Source: Reyranella sp. (lineage in GTDB: Bacteria; Pseudomonadota; Alphaproteobacteria; Reyranellales; Reyranellaceae). Taken from it: a DNA stretch of 40,434 nucleotides. This document shows positions 15,032 to 25,889 of the stretch, one piece after another. The stretch lies in the NCBI GenBank assembly GCA_029946105.1, contig JAQSDW010000218.1, positions 73,442 through 113,875 of the forward strand. Direction: 5' to 3'. The notes beneath the pieces are model-generated. The model was not told the DNA's origin, searched no databases, and was given only the letters and a program-made list of their open reading frames with translations. Within the stretch, counting starts at the first letter, position 1. Each line of letters starts with the position of its first letter. The position numbers and the translations under genes were made by a program.

Positions 15032-16299
15032 AGGCGCTCGAAGGCTTTGGTGAAGAAGTCAGGAGCGCCGAAATTGCCGGACTTCAGCGCCAGCAGGATC
15101 GGCTTGCTTCCGACCGACGCCGTCCACGGCACGCCCGGATCGATCTCCGGTCCGATGCGCAGCGCCGTCACGTCGAGAGCGCTGACCACCGCGCCCGAGG
15201 TCTCGCCGCCGGCGACGACGAGGCGGCCGACTCCCGACTCAACCAGGCCGCGGGCGAGGGTGGCCATTGTCTTCTCGACCGCCTGGCTCGATTTCTCGAC
15301 ACCGTATTTCGTCTGCAATGCCTTCACCGCTTCAGGCTTGTCGCTGGCCGAAAGCAGGATGGGGCCCCCGCCATTCAATGAGGTGCCCAATTTGTCCTTG
15401 GCCCAGGCGAGTGCCTTCTCGCCGACCGGCTCGCCACGGCAGATGGCGTCGGTATCGAGGGCGAGATGCGGGCCCTTGAAGGCGGCAATCTGGCCGAGGG
15501 TGGCGGCTGAGCAGGAGCCGGCCAGCACGGCCGCCGCGCCGCCGACCCTCGGCAGTGTGTCGGCATTGGCTTTGTGCTGAAGCAATCCACGGCGCCGGTA
15601 GGCGGCCGGCAGGCCGAGCGCCACGCCCGAGCCGCCCGTCACCAGCACATCGTCACCGATCGCCTCGCCGATGATGCCGAGATCGGTGTCGGCCACGGCA
15701 TCGACGATGACGTGGCGCACGCCCTCGGCGCCGAGCTTGTCGAGTGCCGCGCGCAGGGCCGCCGAACCGGACTGCACCTGCTTCAGCGCCACCAGCCCGA
15801 CCTTGTGCTTGGTCTGGCGAGCGAGCACGCGGACCAGGCTCGAATCCGTCATCGGGTTCAATGGATGGTGCCGCATGTGCGTGTCCGACAGCAGCAGGTC
15901 GCCCACGAACAGATAGCCGAAGAAGATCGTGCGTCCGTTCACCGGAAAGGCGGGGCAGTAGATGGCCTGTTTGGATTTGAGCGCATCGAGCAGGGCGTCG
16001 CCCACCGGGCCGATGTTGCCGTCGTCGGTCGAATCGAAGGTCGAGCAGTATTTGAAGAAGAAGCGAACGCAGCCGGCCGCCTGCAACGCCTTCAGCGCAT
16101 CGAGCGACTGGGCGATGGCTTCCTTGGCCGGGATCGAACGCGTCTTGAGCGCCACGACGACGGCATCGACGTCATCGGGAATCGCACCTTTCGGCGGCAC
16201 GCCGATCGTCTGGATCGTGCGCATGCCGCCCTTGACCAGCATGCCTGCGATGTCGGTCGCGCCGGTAAAATCGTCGGCGATCACTCCGAGAATTGCCAT
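15028..16299 (-). CDS. otnK: 3-oxo-tetronate kinase (four-carbon acid sugar kinase)
   Basis: A 423-residue four-carbon acid sugar kinase (DUF1537 family). The N-terminal substrate domain opens with ILGVIADDFTGATDIAG, the diagnostic motif. The C-terminal nucleotide domain contains VVAGGETSGAVV and GVPWTAS, also typical. It phosphorylates 3-oxo-tetronate, which the coupled OtnC then decarboxylates. It begins ten bases after the GFA gene ends. The DUF1537 kinase next to a class II aldolase and an Hyi-like isomerase is the well-known signature of the tetronate pathway. Confidence 0.92.
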   Translation of the reverse strand: MAILGVIADDFTGATDIAGMLVKGGMRTIQTIGVPPKGAIPDDVDAVVVALKTRSIPAKEAIAQSLDALKALQAAGCVRFFFKYCSTFDSTDDGNIGPVGDALLDALKSKQAIYCPAFPVNGRTIFFGYLFVGDLLLSDTHMRHHPLNPMTDSSLVRVLARQTKHKVGLVALKQVQSGSAALRAALDKLGAEGVRHVIVDAVADTDLGIIGEAIGDDVLVTGGSGVALGLPAAYRRRGLLQHKANADTLPRVGGAAAVLAGSCSAATLGQIAAFKGPHLALDTDAICRGEPVGEKALAWAKDKLGTSLNGGGPILLSASDKPEAVKALQTKYGVEKSSQAVEKTMATLARGLVESGVGRLVVAGGETSGAVVSALDVTALRIGPEIDPGVPWTASVGSKPILLALKSGNFGAPDFFTKAFERL

Positions 16300-16308
16300 G
16301 GGAGGACG

Positions 16309-16728
16309 TTAGGCGATCACAGTCGCCTTCATCCAGAACTTTCGACGGCGGCTGCGGCGGCGGGCTTCGTCCTCGCCGTCGTAATGGTGCAGTGCGGGCG
16401 CGGGGTCGAAGGTGTCGCGGACGTCGAGAGCGTTGACGTTGACGATGCCTATCGGGCCATTTTGGTCATCCATGACCGCACCGACATAAGTCCCGCATTT
16501 GGCGCAGAGCAGATAATCTGTGATGCCGAGGCCGAAGCGGTAGCGGGAGAGGCTGCCGGGCTTGGCGCGGAATTCGATCGATCCCGCCGGCTCGCCCAGG
16601 GTCCGCGCGCCATGACGGCGGCAGAAGCTGCAGCCGCAGCGGCCGACCCGCATCTCTTCGGGCTTCTTCTCGGAGTCGAAGCGGATCGAGAGTGCGCCGC
16701 AATGGCAGGAGCCGGCGTAGGTCGTCAT
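16309..16728 (-). CDS. GFA/CENP-V family zinc protein
   Basis: A 139-residue protein of the GFA (glutathione-dependent formaldehyde-activating enzyme-like) family. Zinc ligands follow the family pattern: Cys8 and Cys10 (GSCHCG), Cys31, 33 and 36 (CGCSFC), and Cys75 and 78 (CAKCG). Most members have no proven activity; the formaldehyde link is questionable. The gene overlaps gckA by four bases and precedes otnK, so it is embedded in a sugar-acid operon, where a GFA protein is not a known component. Confidence 0.85.
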   Translation of the reverse strand: MTTYAGSCHCGALSIRFDSEKKPEEMRVGRCGCSFCRRHGARTLGEPAGSIEFRAKPGSLSRYRFGLGITDYLLCAKCGTYVGAVMDDQNGPIGIVNVNALDVRDTFDPAPALHHYDGEDEARRRSRRRKFWMKATVIA

Positions 16729-18008
16729 TTTGCGGGCACCACGAGAGTCGCGCGGAAATCGTTGACGTTGGTCCGCGTCGGCCCGGTGATCAGGCTGTCG
16801 CCCAGGCTCTCGAAGAAGCTGTGACCGTCGTTGTCGCGCAGCATGGCCTTGGAATCGTGACCCTTGGCGAGGGCGCGCGCCAGCGAGTCGGGCGTGAAGA
16901 CGGCGCCGGCAATTTCTTCCGCGCCATCGACGCCATCGGTATCGGCGGCGAGCCCCCAGATCTGCGGCGCTCCATCGGCCTCGATCGCCTTGCCCAGCAG
17001 ATATTCCACGTTGCGGCCGCCGCGGCCCTTGCCGCGCACCGTCACCGTCGTCTCGCCTCCGGAGAGGATGACCGTGGGCTTCGTGACGCTCTTCGCGAGG
17101 TCAAGGGCGCGACGGGCGTGGGCGGCGCCCAACTCGCGCGCCTCGCCCTCGAGACTGTCGCCCAGCATCACCACCACGCATCCGCGCGACCGGGCAACGG
17201 CTGCGGCAGCTTCGAGCGAGCGCTTGGGCGTGGCGACGATGATCGTCTCGACGCGCTTCAGCCGCGGATCGGCAGGCTTGGGCGTCTCTTCGACCTTGCC
17301 CGCCGCACCGGCTTCCAGATGCGCGCGCACCGCGGGGGGCGGATCGATACGATGTTTGGCCAGCACCGCCAGCGCCTCGGCGAAGGTGGTGCGGTCGGCC
17401 ACGGTCGGGCCGGAGCCGATCACGCCTGGATCGTCGTTGGGCACGTCGGAGATCAGCCATGACAGCACGCGCGCCGGCTGGGCGGCGATGGCCAGCCGGC
17501 CACCCTTGATGGCGGAAAGATGCTTCCGCACCGTGTTCATCTCGACGATGTTGGCGCCCGACTTCAGCAGCGCGCGATTGACCTCCTGCTTGTCGGCCAA
17601 CGATAGACCCGCTGCGGGGAGCGCCAGCAGCGAGGAGGCGCCACCGGAGATAAGGCAGAGCACCAGATCGTCTTCCGTGAGGCCCTTTACCTTCTCGAGA
17701 ATGCGGCCCGCCGTGGCGCGGCCCTTCTCGTCGGGCACGGGGTGTGCCGCTTCGACAATTTCGATGCGCTTGCAGGTCTCGCCATAGCCGTAGCGGGTGA
17801 CGACCAAGCCATCGATCGGATGCGGCCACTGATCTTCCAGGGCGCGCGCCATCGCTGCACTCGCCTTGCCGGCGCCGATCACGATCGTCCTGCCCTTTGG
17901 CGGTTGAAGCTTGGCGATGTAAGGCGCAAGGCAGGTAGCGGGACGGGCCGCGGCCAGGGCCGCATCGAACAGGTCGCGCAACAGGGCGCGGGCGTCGGCA
18001 TCTTTCAT
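16725..18008 (-). CDS. gckA: Glycerate 2-kinase (MOFRL family, GckA/TtuD)
   Basis: A 427-residue MOFRL-type enzyme. Visible motifs are IVIGAGKASAAMA (residues about 42-54), LISGGASSLLALP, DVPNDDPGVIGSGPTVAD, and the C-terminal GGETTVTVRGKGRGGRN with TDGVDG. The family phosphorylates D-glycerate to 2-phosphoglycerate; older annotations call it hydroxypyruvate reductase TtuD. The start at 18008 gives the standard N-terminus MKDADAR; the longer frame upstream runs into the divergent gene. It is the first gene of the minus-strand operon, 29 bases from a divergent gene, so the operon promoter must lie in or next to that short gap. Confidence 0.9.
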   Translation of the reverse strand: MKDADARALLRDLFDAALAAARPATCLAPYIAKLQPPKGRTIVIGAGKASAAMARALEDQWPHPIDGLVVTRYGYGETCKRIEIVEAAHPVPDEKGRATAGRILEKVKGLTEDDLVLCLISGGASSLLALPAAGLSLADKQEVNRALLKSGANIVEMNTVRKHLSAIKGGRLAIAAQPARVLSWLISDVPNDDPGVIGSGPTVADRTTFAEALAVLAKHRIDPPPAVRAHLEAGAAGKVEETPKPADPRLKRVETIIVATPKRSLEAAAAVARSRGCVVVMLGDSLEGEARELGAAHARRALDLAKSVTKPTVILSGGETTVTVRGKGRGGRNVEYLLGKAIEADGAPQIWGLAADTDGVDGAEEIAGAVFTPDSLARALAKGHDSKAMLRDNDGHSFFESLGDSLITGPTRTNVNDFRATLVVPAK

Positions 18009-18037
18009 TTGTGCAATCTTCGCACTATAGGGGCGCG

Positions 18038-18817
18038 ATGCAACAACTCCTCGGCCCACTCCTCGTGGCGGGCGATCCGCCGCCATACGCCGTCTTCAAC
18101 GAGAAGGGCGCGGCGCCACTCCTTCTGCTCTGCGACCATGCCAGCAAGGCCGTGCCGAAGGCTTTGGGCGATCTCGGCATTCCCGACACGGAGCTTGCAC
18201 GCCACATCGGCTGGGACATCGGTGGCCTCGATGCCGCGACCGAACTCGCCTCGGTGCTCGATGCGCCACTGGTGTCGTCGGGCTATTCGCGGCTGGTGAT
18301 CGACTGCAATCGCTGGCCGGGCGGCGAGGGATCGATCCCGGAGGTCAGCGACGGCACGTCGGTGCCGGCGAACCATGGCCTCGCCAAGGAAGTGGTGGAT
18401 GCACGCGCAGAAGCCTGCTTCTGGCCTTACCATCGCGAGGTCGATCGCCACCTGGATCGGATGACCGCGGGCGGCCGGGCGGTCGCCCTGCTGGTAATGC
18501 ACAGTTTTACGCCCGAGATGAACGGTTTTAAGCGCCCATGGCATGTCGGCGTGCTGTGGAACGACGATCCTCGGTTGCCCGAACCGCTGCTCGCCGAACT
18601 GCGACGGGATTCAACCCTGGTGGTGGGCGACAACGAACCCTATACGGCGCGAGACGCCTATGAATACACGCTCAACGCCCATGCCCGTTCGCGGGGCTTG
18701 CCATACTGTTCGGTGGAAGTACGCCAGGACCTCATCGGCGCGGCTGAAGAGGCGCGCGCCTGGGCGCGGCGGCTTGCGCCCGCAATCCGCGCTGCCGTTG
18801 CAGTGGCCTTGGGCTGA
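18038..18817 (+). CDS. N-formylglutamate amidohydrolase family protein
   Basis: A 259-residue zinc hydrolase of the N-formylglutamate amidohydrolase family. Characteristic blocks are LLLCDHASKAVP (metal His in DHAS), the LVIDCNRWP strand, ANHGL, FWPYHREVDRHLD and VMHSFTPEMNG. The family removes formate from N-formylglutamate, but no histidine-utilisation genes are nearby, so the natural substrate may be another N-acyl amino acid. The start at 18038 follows AGGGG with a five-base gap. It is divergent from the glycerate kinase operon. Confidence 0.85.
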   Translation: MQQLLGPLLVAGDPPPYAVFNEKGAAPLLLLCDHASKAVPKALGDLGIPDTELARHIGWDIGGLDAATELASVLDAPLVSSGYSRLVIDCNRWPGGEGSIPEVSDGTSVPANHGLAKEVVDARAEACFWPYHREVDRHLDRMTAGGRAVALLVMHSFTPEMNGFKRPWHVGVLWNDDPRLPEPLLAELRRDSTLVVGDNEPYTARDAYEYTLNAHARSRGLPYCSVEVRQDLIGAAEEARAWARRLAPAIRAAVAVALG

Positions 18818-18860
18818 GCCTATATCCGCAGCCAAGGCTTAAACGTCCCAGGAGATTGCC

Positions 18861-19160
18861 ATGGACGACAAGACCCGCACCGATCTCGAAGCCGCCGCCT
18901 TTCGCCGGCTGGTCGCGCATCTGCAGGTGCGCACGGACGTCCAGAACATCGATTTGATGAATCTGGCCGGCTTCTGCCGCAACTGCCTGTCGCGCTGGTA
19001 TCGTGAGGAAGCGGGCAAGCAGGGCATCGAGGTTGCCGACCCGAAGGCCCGCGAGATCGTCTACGGCATGCCCTACGACGAGTGGAAGGCCAAGCACCAA
19101 AAGGAAGCCTCGGGCGACCAGAAGAAGGCTTTCGACAAGGGCCAGCACAAGCACGGGTGA
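18861..19160 (+). CDS. DUF1244 family protein
   Basis: A 99-residue soluble protein of the DUF1244 family, common in Alphaproteobacteria and without known function. The family core is obvious: FRRLVAHLQVRTDVQNIDLM, then GFCRNCLSRWY with two conserved cysteines, and YGMPYDEWKAKHQ. The C-terminus is Lys/Gln-rich. GGAG precedes the ATG by 8 bases. It stands 43 bases after the formylglutamate hydrolase-like gene and may share its transcript. Confidence 0.88.
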   Translation: MDDKTRTDLEAAAFRRLVAHLQVRTDVQNIDLMNLAGFCRNCLSRWYREEAGKQGIEVADPKAREIVYGMPYDEWKAKHQKEASGDQKKAFDKGQHKHG

Positions 19161-19202
19161 GCGTCGCGCCGCCGTTTGTTCGATTGAATTCTCGAGAGCG
19201 CC

Positions 19203-20057
19203 ATGCCTGTCCTGGAAGAGGCCTTGAGCAATGGCCTTCAAGGAACGTTGCTGAGGCCTGAGGCGTGTACCGGCCTTGGCATCATCGTTCTCGGCGGGTC
19301 GAGCGGCAGGGTGGACGTGGCCCGGGCCCGCCTGTTTGCCGAACGCGGGATCATCTCACTGGCGCTACGCTGGTTCGGTGGCGAAGGGCAGAGTCCCGGC
19401 ATCTGCGAGATCCCACTGGAAATATTTATCTCGGCGGTGGATAGGCTGACTGAGGTCGGTTGCGTCCGGATCGCTTTCCTGGGGACTTCCAAGGGAGCGG
19501 AAGCGGCTCTGCTCGTCGCATGCTATGACCCGCGCGTCGATGCCGTCATCGCGATCAGCCCCTCATCGGTCGTCTGGGCAAATGTCGGCCCGGGCAAGGA
19601 CGGGTTCGAGTGGCCATTGCGCTCGAGCTTTACCTACCGCGGATCGCCGCTGCCCTTTGTGCCCCATCCCGCCGAAGCCATTCTATCGGTCTGCCGCCTG
19701 CCGCCCGTCAGCTACCTCGATCTGTTCCACAAGAGCCTCGCGGCCTTCGCGGATCAGCTTCCTCAAGCATCGATCCCGGTCGAAGGCGCGCGAGCCCGGA
19801 TAATTCTGGTGGCCGGAGGTGACGACGCGCTTTGGCCGTCTCGGCTATTTGCGGAAACGCTCGCCGACCGGCTCAAGGCCAACGGCAAACCAGTATCTCT
19901 CGTCGTCCATCCGACCGCGGGACACCGGGTGCTTCTGCCGGGTGAAACGACGCCGAAATCCACGGTGAATGCGCATGGCGGCACCGACGAGGCGGACCGC
20001 GAACTCGGTCGGGCGGCTTGGTCTGAAATCTCAAGGGTCTTGGGTTTGACCGACTAA
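19203..20057 (+). CDS. Alpha/beta hydrolase, acyl-CoA thioesterase/BAAT C-terminal type
   Basis: A 284-residue alpha/beta hydrolase resembling the C-terminal catalytic domain of acyl-CoA thioesterase and bile-acid acyltransferase (BAAT_C). The nucleophile elbow FLGTSKGAEAALL has Ser96, an aspartate is in AGGDDALWPS, and the histidine in PTAGHR completes the triad. The N-terminal substrate domain of the eukaryotic proteins is absent, as usual in bacteria. It lacks a signal peptide and is probably cytoplasmic. The substrate is unknown. The ribosome site is weak, but the start gives a complete first strand (GLGIIVLGGSSG). Confidence 0.8.
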   Translation: MPVLEEALSNGLQGTLLRPEACTGLGIIVLGGSSGRVDVARARLFAERGIISLALRWFGGEGQSPGICEIPLEIFISAVDRLTEVGCVRIAFLGTSKGAEAALLVACYDPRVDAVIAISPSSVVWANVGPGKDGFEWPLRSSFTYRGSPLPFVPHPAEAILSVCRLPPVSYLDLFHKSLAAFADQLPQASIPVEGARARIILVAGGDDALWPSRLFAETLADRLKANGKPVSLVVHPTAGHRVLLPGETTPKSTVNAHGGTDEADRELGRAAWSEISRVLGLTD

Positions 20058-20184
20058 AAGGGGGCCTTCGCATGCGACCCGGAGAGCGTCCCCGTTATCC
20101 CCATCTTTCATCGCAAGAGCGTCATTGAGCCCGCATGCCCTCGGCTCCTATGGTCCGCCTGACTGGACCCTAGGAGTTGAGGAC

Positions 20185-20457
20185 ATGCCGGACGGAAGCG
20201 CCGTTTCCAAGAAGACCAAAGCCGGGCCGATTTCGGCCGACCGGCTGAAGAGCTTCGTCGAGCGGATCGAGAAGCTCGAGGAAGAGCGCAAGGCCATCGG
20301 CGGCGACATCAAGGATGTCTATTCGGAAGCGAAGGGCGTTGGCTACGACGTCAAGACCATGCGGAAGGTCGTTTCGCTGCGCCAGATGGACGCTGCCGAC
20401 CGGGCGGAGCAGGAGACACTGCTCGACGTCTACAAGCACGCACTCGGGATGGTCTGA
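20185..20457 (+). CDS. DUF2312 family protein, GapR-like
   Basis: A 90-residue protein of the DUF2312 family. It has ADRLKSFVERIEKLEEERKA followed by IGGDIKDVYSEAKGVGYDVK and a C-terminal helix, the arrangement of GapR. Caulobacter GapR is an essential nucleoid-associated protein that binds AT-rich overtwisted DNA. Many alphaproteobacteria carry more than one member, so this could be GapR itself or a paralogue. The start at 20185 has GGAGTTGAGGA just upstream; a longer frame from 20125 lacks family similarity. Confidence 0.85.
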   Translation: MPDGSAVSKKTKAGPISADRLKSFVERIEKLEEERKAIGGDIKDVYSEAKGVGYDVKTMRKVVSLRQMDAADRAEQETLLDVYKHALGMV

Positions 20458-20570
20458 TCATCTCCGGGGCGCCGGCAACAGGAATGTGATTTCGCGCGCC
20501 ACCCGCAGGCGCTAAGGTTCCGCACGGCTCGAATGCTCCGGCGAATGGAGCCAGCCGAGGAGGAATACCC

Positions 20571-21719
20571 ATGCGGAACACCGTTATCGCGGGCGTTTGC
20601 GTTGCGTTGAGTTTCGGCGCCGTCCAGGCGCAGGCGCAGATCGCCGTTTCCTCGAACGATCACAAGATCACCCAGGCAAACGGCGTCAACACGAATGTCA
20701 CCAACCCGCCGCCCGACAGCATCACCATCGTCGATCTCGGTGCGCTGCCGGTGAAGGTGCTGGGAACGGTGAGCAACGTACCCGGCAGCGTCGTCGGTCC
20801 GCCGCTCTCGGTCGCCATCACACCGGATGAGTCCATCGCTCTCGTGGCGTCCTCGTCGAAAATCGATCCGGCCGATCCGACCAAGCTCGCGCCCGACGAT
20901 CGAGTCACCGTAATCGATCTCAAGGATCGGAAGATTCTGGGGACGCTGAACACCGGTCCCGGTGCCGCAGGCATATTCATCACCAAGGACGGCAAGCGCG
21001 CCTACGTCGCCAATCGCATGGCGGGCTCGATCTCGATCCTGTCGATCGACGGCAAGGACGTGAAGCTGGTGAAGACCGTGCCGTTGATGGACGCCAAGAC
21101 CTTGTTGAGCCACATGGCGGTCTCGCCGGACGGTTCGACCGGCGTGGTCACGCGCAACGGTGATGCGAAGGTCGAACTCATGAAGCTCGGCGGCGACAAC
21201 ATCACCTCGTCCGCCGTGCTCGACGTGGCGCCGAGGCCCTATGCCGTGTCCGTGACGCCCGACGGCAAGACCGCCGTTGTTGCGAGCCTGGGAGATCCCA
21301 AGGCCAACGGCATTCTGACGGTCATCGACCTCGCCGGCGGCGGCAAGATCGCCGGCACGGCGGACATCGGCCACGAGAACCTCGAAGGCATGATGATGTC
21401 GCCGGACGGCCGCTGGATCGCGGGCGTGGCGCATGGCGGTTCGACCCGGCCGAAAGATGCGCCGCAGTACAAGCCGAACGGCATGGTCGTCATGTACCGC
21501 CTCGACGGCAACAAGCTCACCAAGGTGAGCGAGGCGCCGATCGGCGGCTGGTCGCAGGGCGTGTCGTTCTCGCGCGACGGTTCTGCCCTGGTGGTCGGCA
21601 ACATGAACCAGAAGAACATGCAGGTGTTCAAGAACGACAACGGCAAGCTCACCGATACCGGCCAGACCATCGATACGGTCGGCGGTTCTGCTGCGGTCCG
21701 GGCTTCGACGGACCGATGA
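20571..21719 (+). CDS. Secreted seven-bladed beta-propeller protein (YncE-like)
   Basis: A 382-residue exported protein. It has a signal peptide (about residues 1-22, ending VQAQAQ), then repeated blades of the YVTN/lactonase type, for example SVAITPDESIALVASS, IFITKDGKRAYVANRMAGSI, MAVSPDGSTGVVT and MMMSPDGRWIAGVAH. Such proteins are periplasmic scaffolds or lactonase-like enzymes; no catalytic residues can be assigned. A strong AGGAGGA ribosome site precedes the ATG. Its last four bases overlap the start of the Bug-type binding protein (ATGA), so the two are made together. Confidence 0.85.
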   Translation: MRNTVIAGVCVALSFGAVQAQAQIAVSSNDHKITQANGVNTNVTNPPPDSITIVDLGALPVKVLGTVSNVPGSVVGPPLSVAITPDESIALVASSSKIDPADPTKLAPDDRVTVIDLKDRKILGTLNTGPGAAGIFITKDGKRAYVANRMAGSISILSIDGKDVKLVKTVPLMDAKTLLSHMAVSPDGSTGVVTRNGDAKVELMKLGGDNITSSAVLDVAPRPYAVSVTPDGKTAVVASLGDPKANGILTVIDLAGGGKIAGTADIGHENLEGMMMSPDGRWIAGVAHGGSTRPKDAPQYKPNGMVVMYRLDGNKLTKVSEAPIGGWSQGVSFSRDGSALVVGNMNQKNMQVFKNDNGKLTDTGQTIDTVGGSAAVRASTDR

Positions 21720-22687
21720 GCACACGCCTTTCGCTGCTTCTCCTTCCGCTCGCCGCGATCGCGGCGGGCGGATTGCCTGTTCAAGCGCAGACGTTCCCGT
21801 CGCAGCCGGTACACATCGTCGTGCCGTTTCCGCCCGGAGGGGGCACCGATGCGCTGGCGCGCGCCATCCAGGACCCGATGCAACGGTCTCTGGGCGGCAC
21901 CATCATCATCGACAACAAGGGCGGTGGCGGCGGCAACATTGCCCATGACTTCGTCGCCAATCAGCCTGCCGACGGCCACTGGATGGTGGTCAGCGCCAAC
22001 AACCTTCCGCTCTATCCCCACATCGTGGCCAAGCTGGGCTACGACCCCAAGACGGCCTTCGTGCCGATCGGCTTCATCGCCAAGCAGGAATCGGTGCTGG
22101 TCGGCAGCGCCGACGCGCCATGGCCCGACCTCAAGGCGATCATCGCGGCGGCCAAGGCGGCACCCGGATCGGTGCAGTACGGCACCGCTGGCCTCACCAC
22201 GCCCATGCACCTGTCGGCCGAGCAGTTCGCCATGCTGAACGGCTTCAAGCTCACGCATGTGCCGTTCCGCGGCACTGGCCCGCTGGTCAGCGACCTTCTG
22301 GGTGGACACATCAAGCTCGGCATGTCGAGCATCACCAGCGTCGCGCCACAGATCGCGGCCGGCAAGCTCAAGCCTTACGCGATGGCGTCGCTGGAGCGTT
22401 CCTCGGTGGCTCCGAACATTCCGACGTTCAAGGAACTGGGCGCGGGAGATGTCGATGGCACGATCGTCTACACGCTGCTGGCGCCGGCCGGCACGCCGCC
22501 CGCGGTCGTTGCCAAGCTGAACAAGGCGCTGAACGACGCGGTGTCGACGCCCGAGGCAAAGGAAGATCTCGCCAAGCGCGGCTTCGTGGCGATGGGCGGC
22601 ACGCCGCAGCAGCTCGCCGACTGGCTCAAGCTCCAGGAAGCGATCTGGGTGCCGGTATTGCAGGCCGCCGGCATCAAGCCGGAGTAG
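21716..22687 (+). CDS. Bug/TctC family periplasmic solute-binding protein
   Basis: A 323-residue tripartite tricarboxylate transporter (TTT) receptor of the Bug family. A signal peptide (about 1-24) is followed by FPSQPVHIVVPFPPGGGTDALARA, the family signature, here split across residues 27-50. The body contains GTAGLTTPMHLSAEQF, and a typical C-terminal WVPVLQAAGIKPE. It should bind a carboxylate ligand in the periplasm. No tctA or tctB membrane genes are nearby, so it is an orphan receptor, which is usual for Bug proteins. Its pairing with a beta-propeller by a four-base overlap is unusual. Confidence 0.9.
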   Translation: MSTRLSLLLLPLAAIAAGGLPVQAQTFPSQPVHIVVPFPPGGGTDALARAIQDPMQRSLGGTIIIDNKGGGGGNIAHDFVANQPADGHWMVVSANNLPLYPHIVAKLGYDPKTAFVPIGFIAKQESVLVGSADAPWPDLKAIIAAAKAAPGSVQYGTAGLTTPMHLSAEQFAMLNGFKLTHVPFRGTGPLVSDLLGGHIKLGMSSITSVAPQIAAGKLKPYAMASLERSSVAPNIPTFKELGAGDVDGTIVYTLLAPAGTPPAVVAKLNKALNDAVSTPEAKEDLAKRGFVAMGGTPQQLADWLKLQEAIWVPVLQAAGIKPE

Positions 22688-22688
22688 C

Positions 22689-23363
22689 CTAGAACCAGAT
22701 GTTCATTGGCAGGCCGCAGGAGTCGCGCGCCCGCACCGGCCCGAGGCGCGTCGCTGTTCCGGCGGCGATAAGCGTCGCCGTGCGGCAGACGGCGATCGCA
22801 TCGAGAACGTCATCACGCGCGGCACCGGTGAGTGGTGCCGCCTTCCATTTGAAGTCGTGCTTGGTGAGCAGCCTCTGTCTTTCCGCAAAGCCTTCGGGCT
22901 TGCGCTTCTTGGCGAGCACCGGCTTGCCGCCGTTCATGCGGGCGAAGGCGAGTTCGGGGTGGGCTTCGTAAACGATGCGGCGCAGCGTGCGGCTGCCGCG
23001 CATCAGCTCGTCGATCTCGCGCATCTTGGGAAAAAGATGGAACGTCTGCTGGTTCAGTCCCTTGCCGAGCTTGCGGCTGGCGGCGTTGGCCGCGGCGTGA
23101 GTGGTGCAAGCCAACGCCGGTCGGCACGGCGTCGGAAATACCGAGCTCGCCTTGCCCGGCAGCAGCGCCCGCGCCTCGGGCTCGCAGGCGCGGCCGGGGA
23201 TCGGCTCGTCCATAAGCCCGATCGGCATGTCGACGGCCAAAATGGAAAGACCCTCGCAGGCTTCCGCGAGGGTCTTCACAACTCTGATATCGAGGGAACC
23301 GTCGGTGTCGCGCCGGCAGACAACCCAGCCGGTGCGGCAGCCGTCAGCGCCTGCGACAATCAA
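22689..23363 (-). CDS. DUF429 family protein
   Basis: A 224-residue protein of the DUF429 family, an RNase H-like fold of unknown role. It begins MIVAGADGCRTGWVVCRRD and has the acidic strand ILAVDMPIGL, then RACEPEARALLPGKASSVFP and YEAHPELAFARMNGG, all typical. The C-terminal GAARDDVLDAIAVCRTA supplies another conserved aspartate pair. The pattern of acidic residues suggests a metal-dependent nuclease, but this is unproven. It is convergent with the Bug gene, with one base between the stops, and lies 12 bases downstream of icd on the same strand. Confidence 0.85.
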   Translation of the reverse strand: MIVAGADGCRTGWVVCRRDTDGSLDIRVVKTLAEACEGLSILAVDMPIGLMDEPIPGRACEPEARALLPGKASSVFPTPCRPALACTTHAAANAASRKLGKGLNQQTFHLFPKMREIDELMRGSRTLRRIVYEAHPELAFARMNGGKPVLAKKRKPEGFAERQRLLTKHDFKWKAAPLTGAARDDVLDAIAVCRTATLIAAGTATRLGPVRARDSCGLPMNIWF

Positions 23364-23375
23364 TCTGACGCCGCG

Positions 23376-25889
<2,514 letters not shown>

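Noticed and set aside
15574..16824. 416-codon open frame antisense to otnK and the GFA gene
   Set aside because: It crosses two genes on the other strand and has shadow-like composition.
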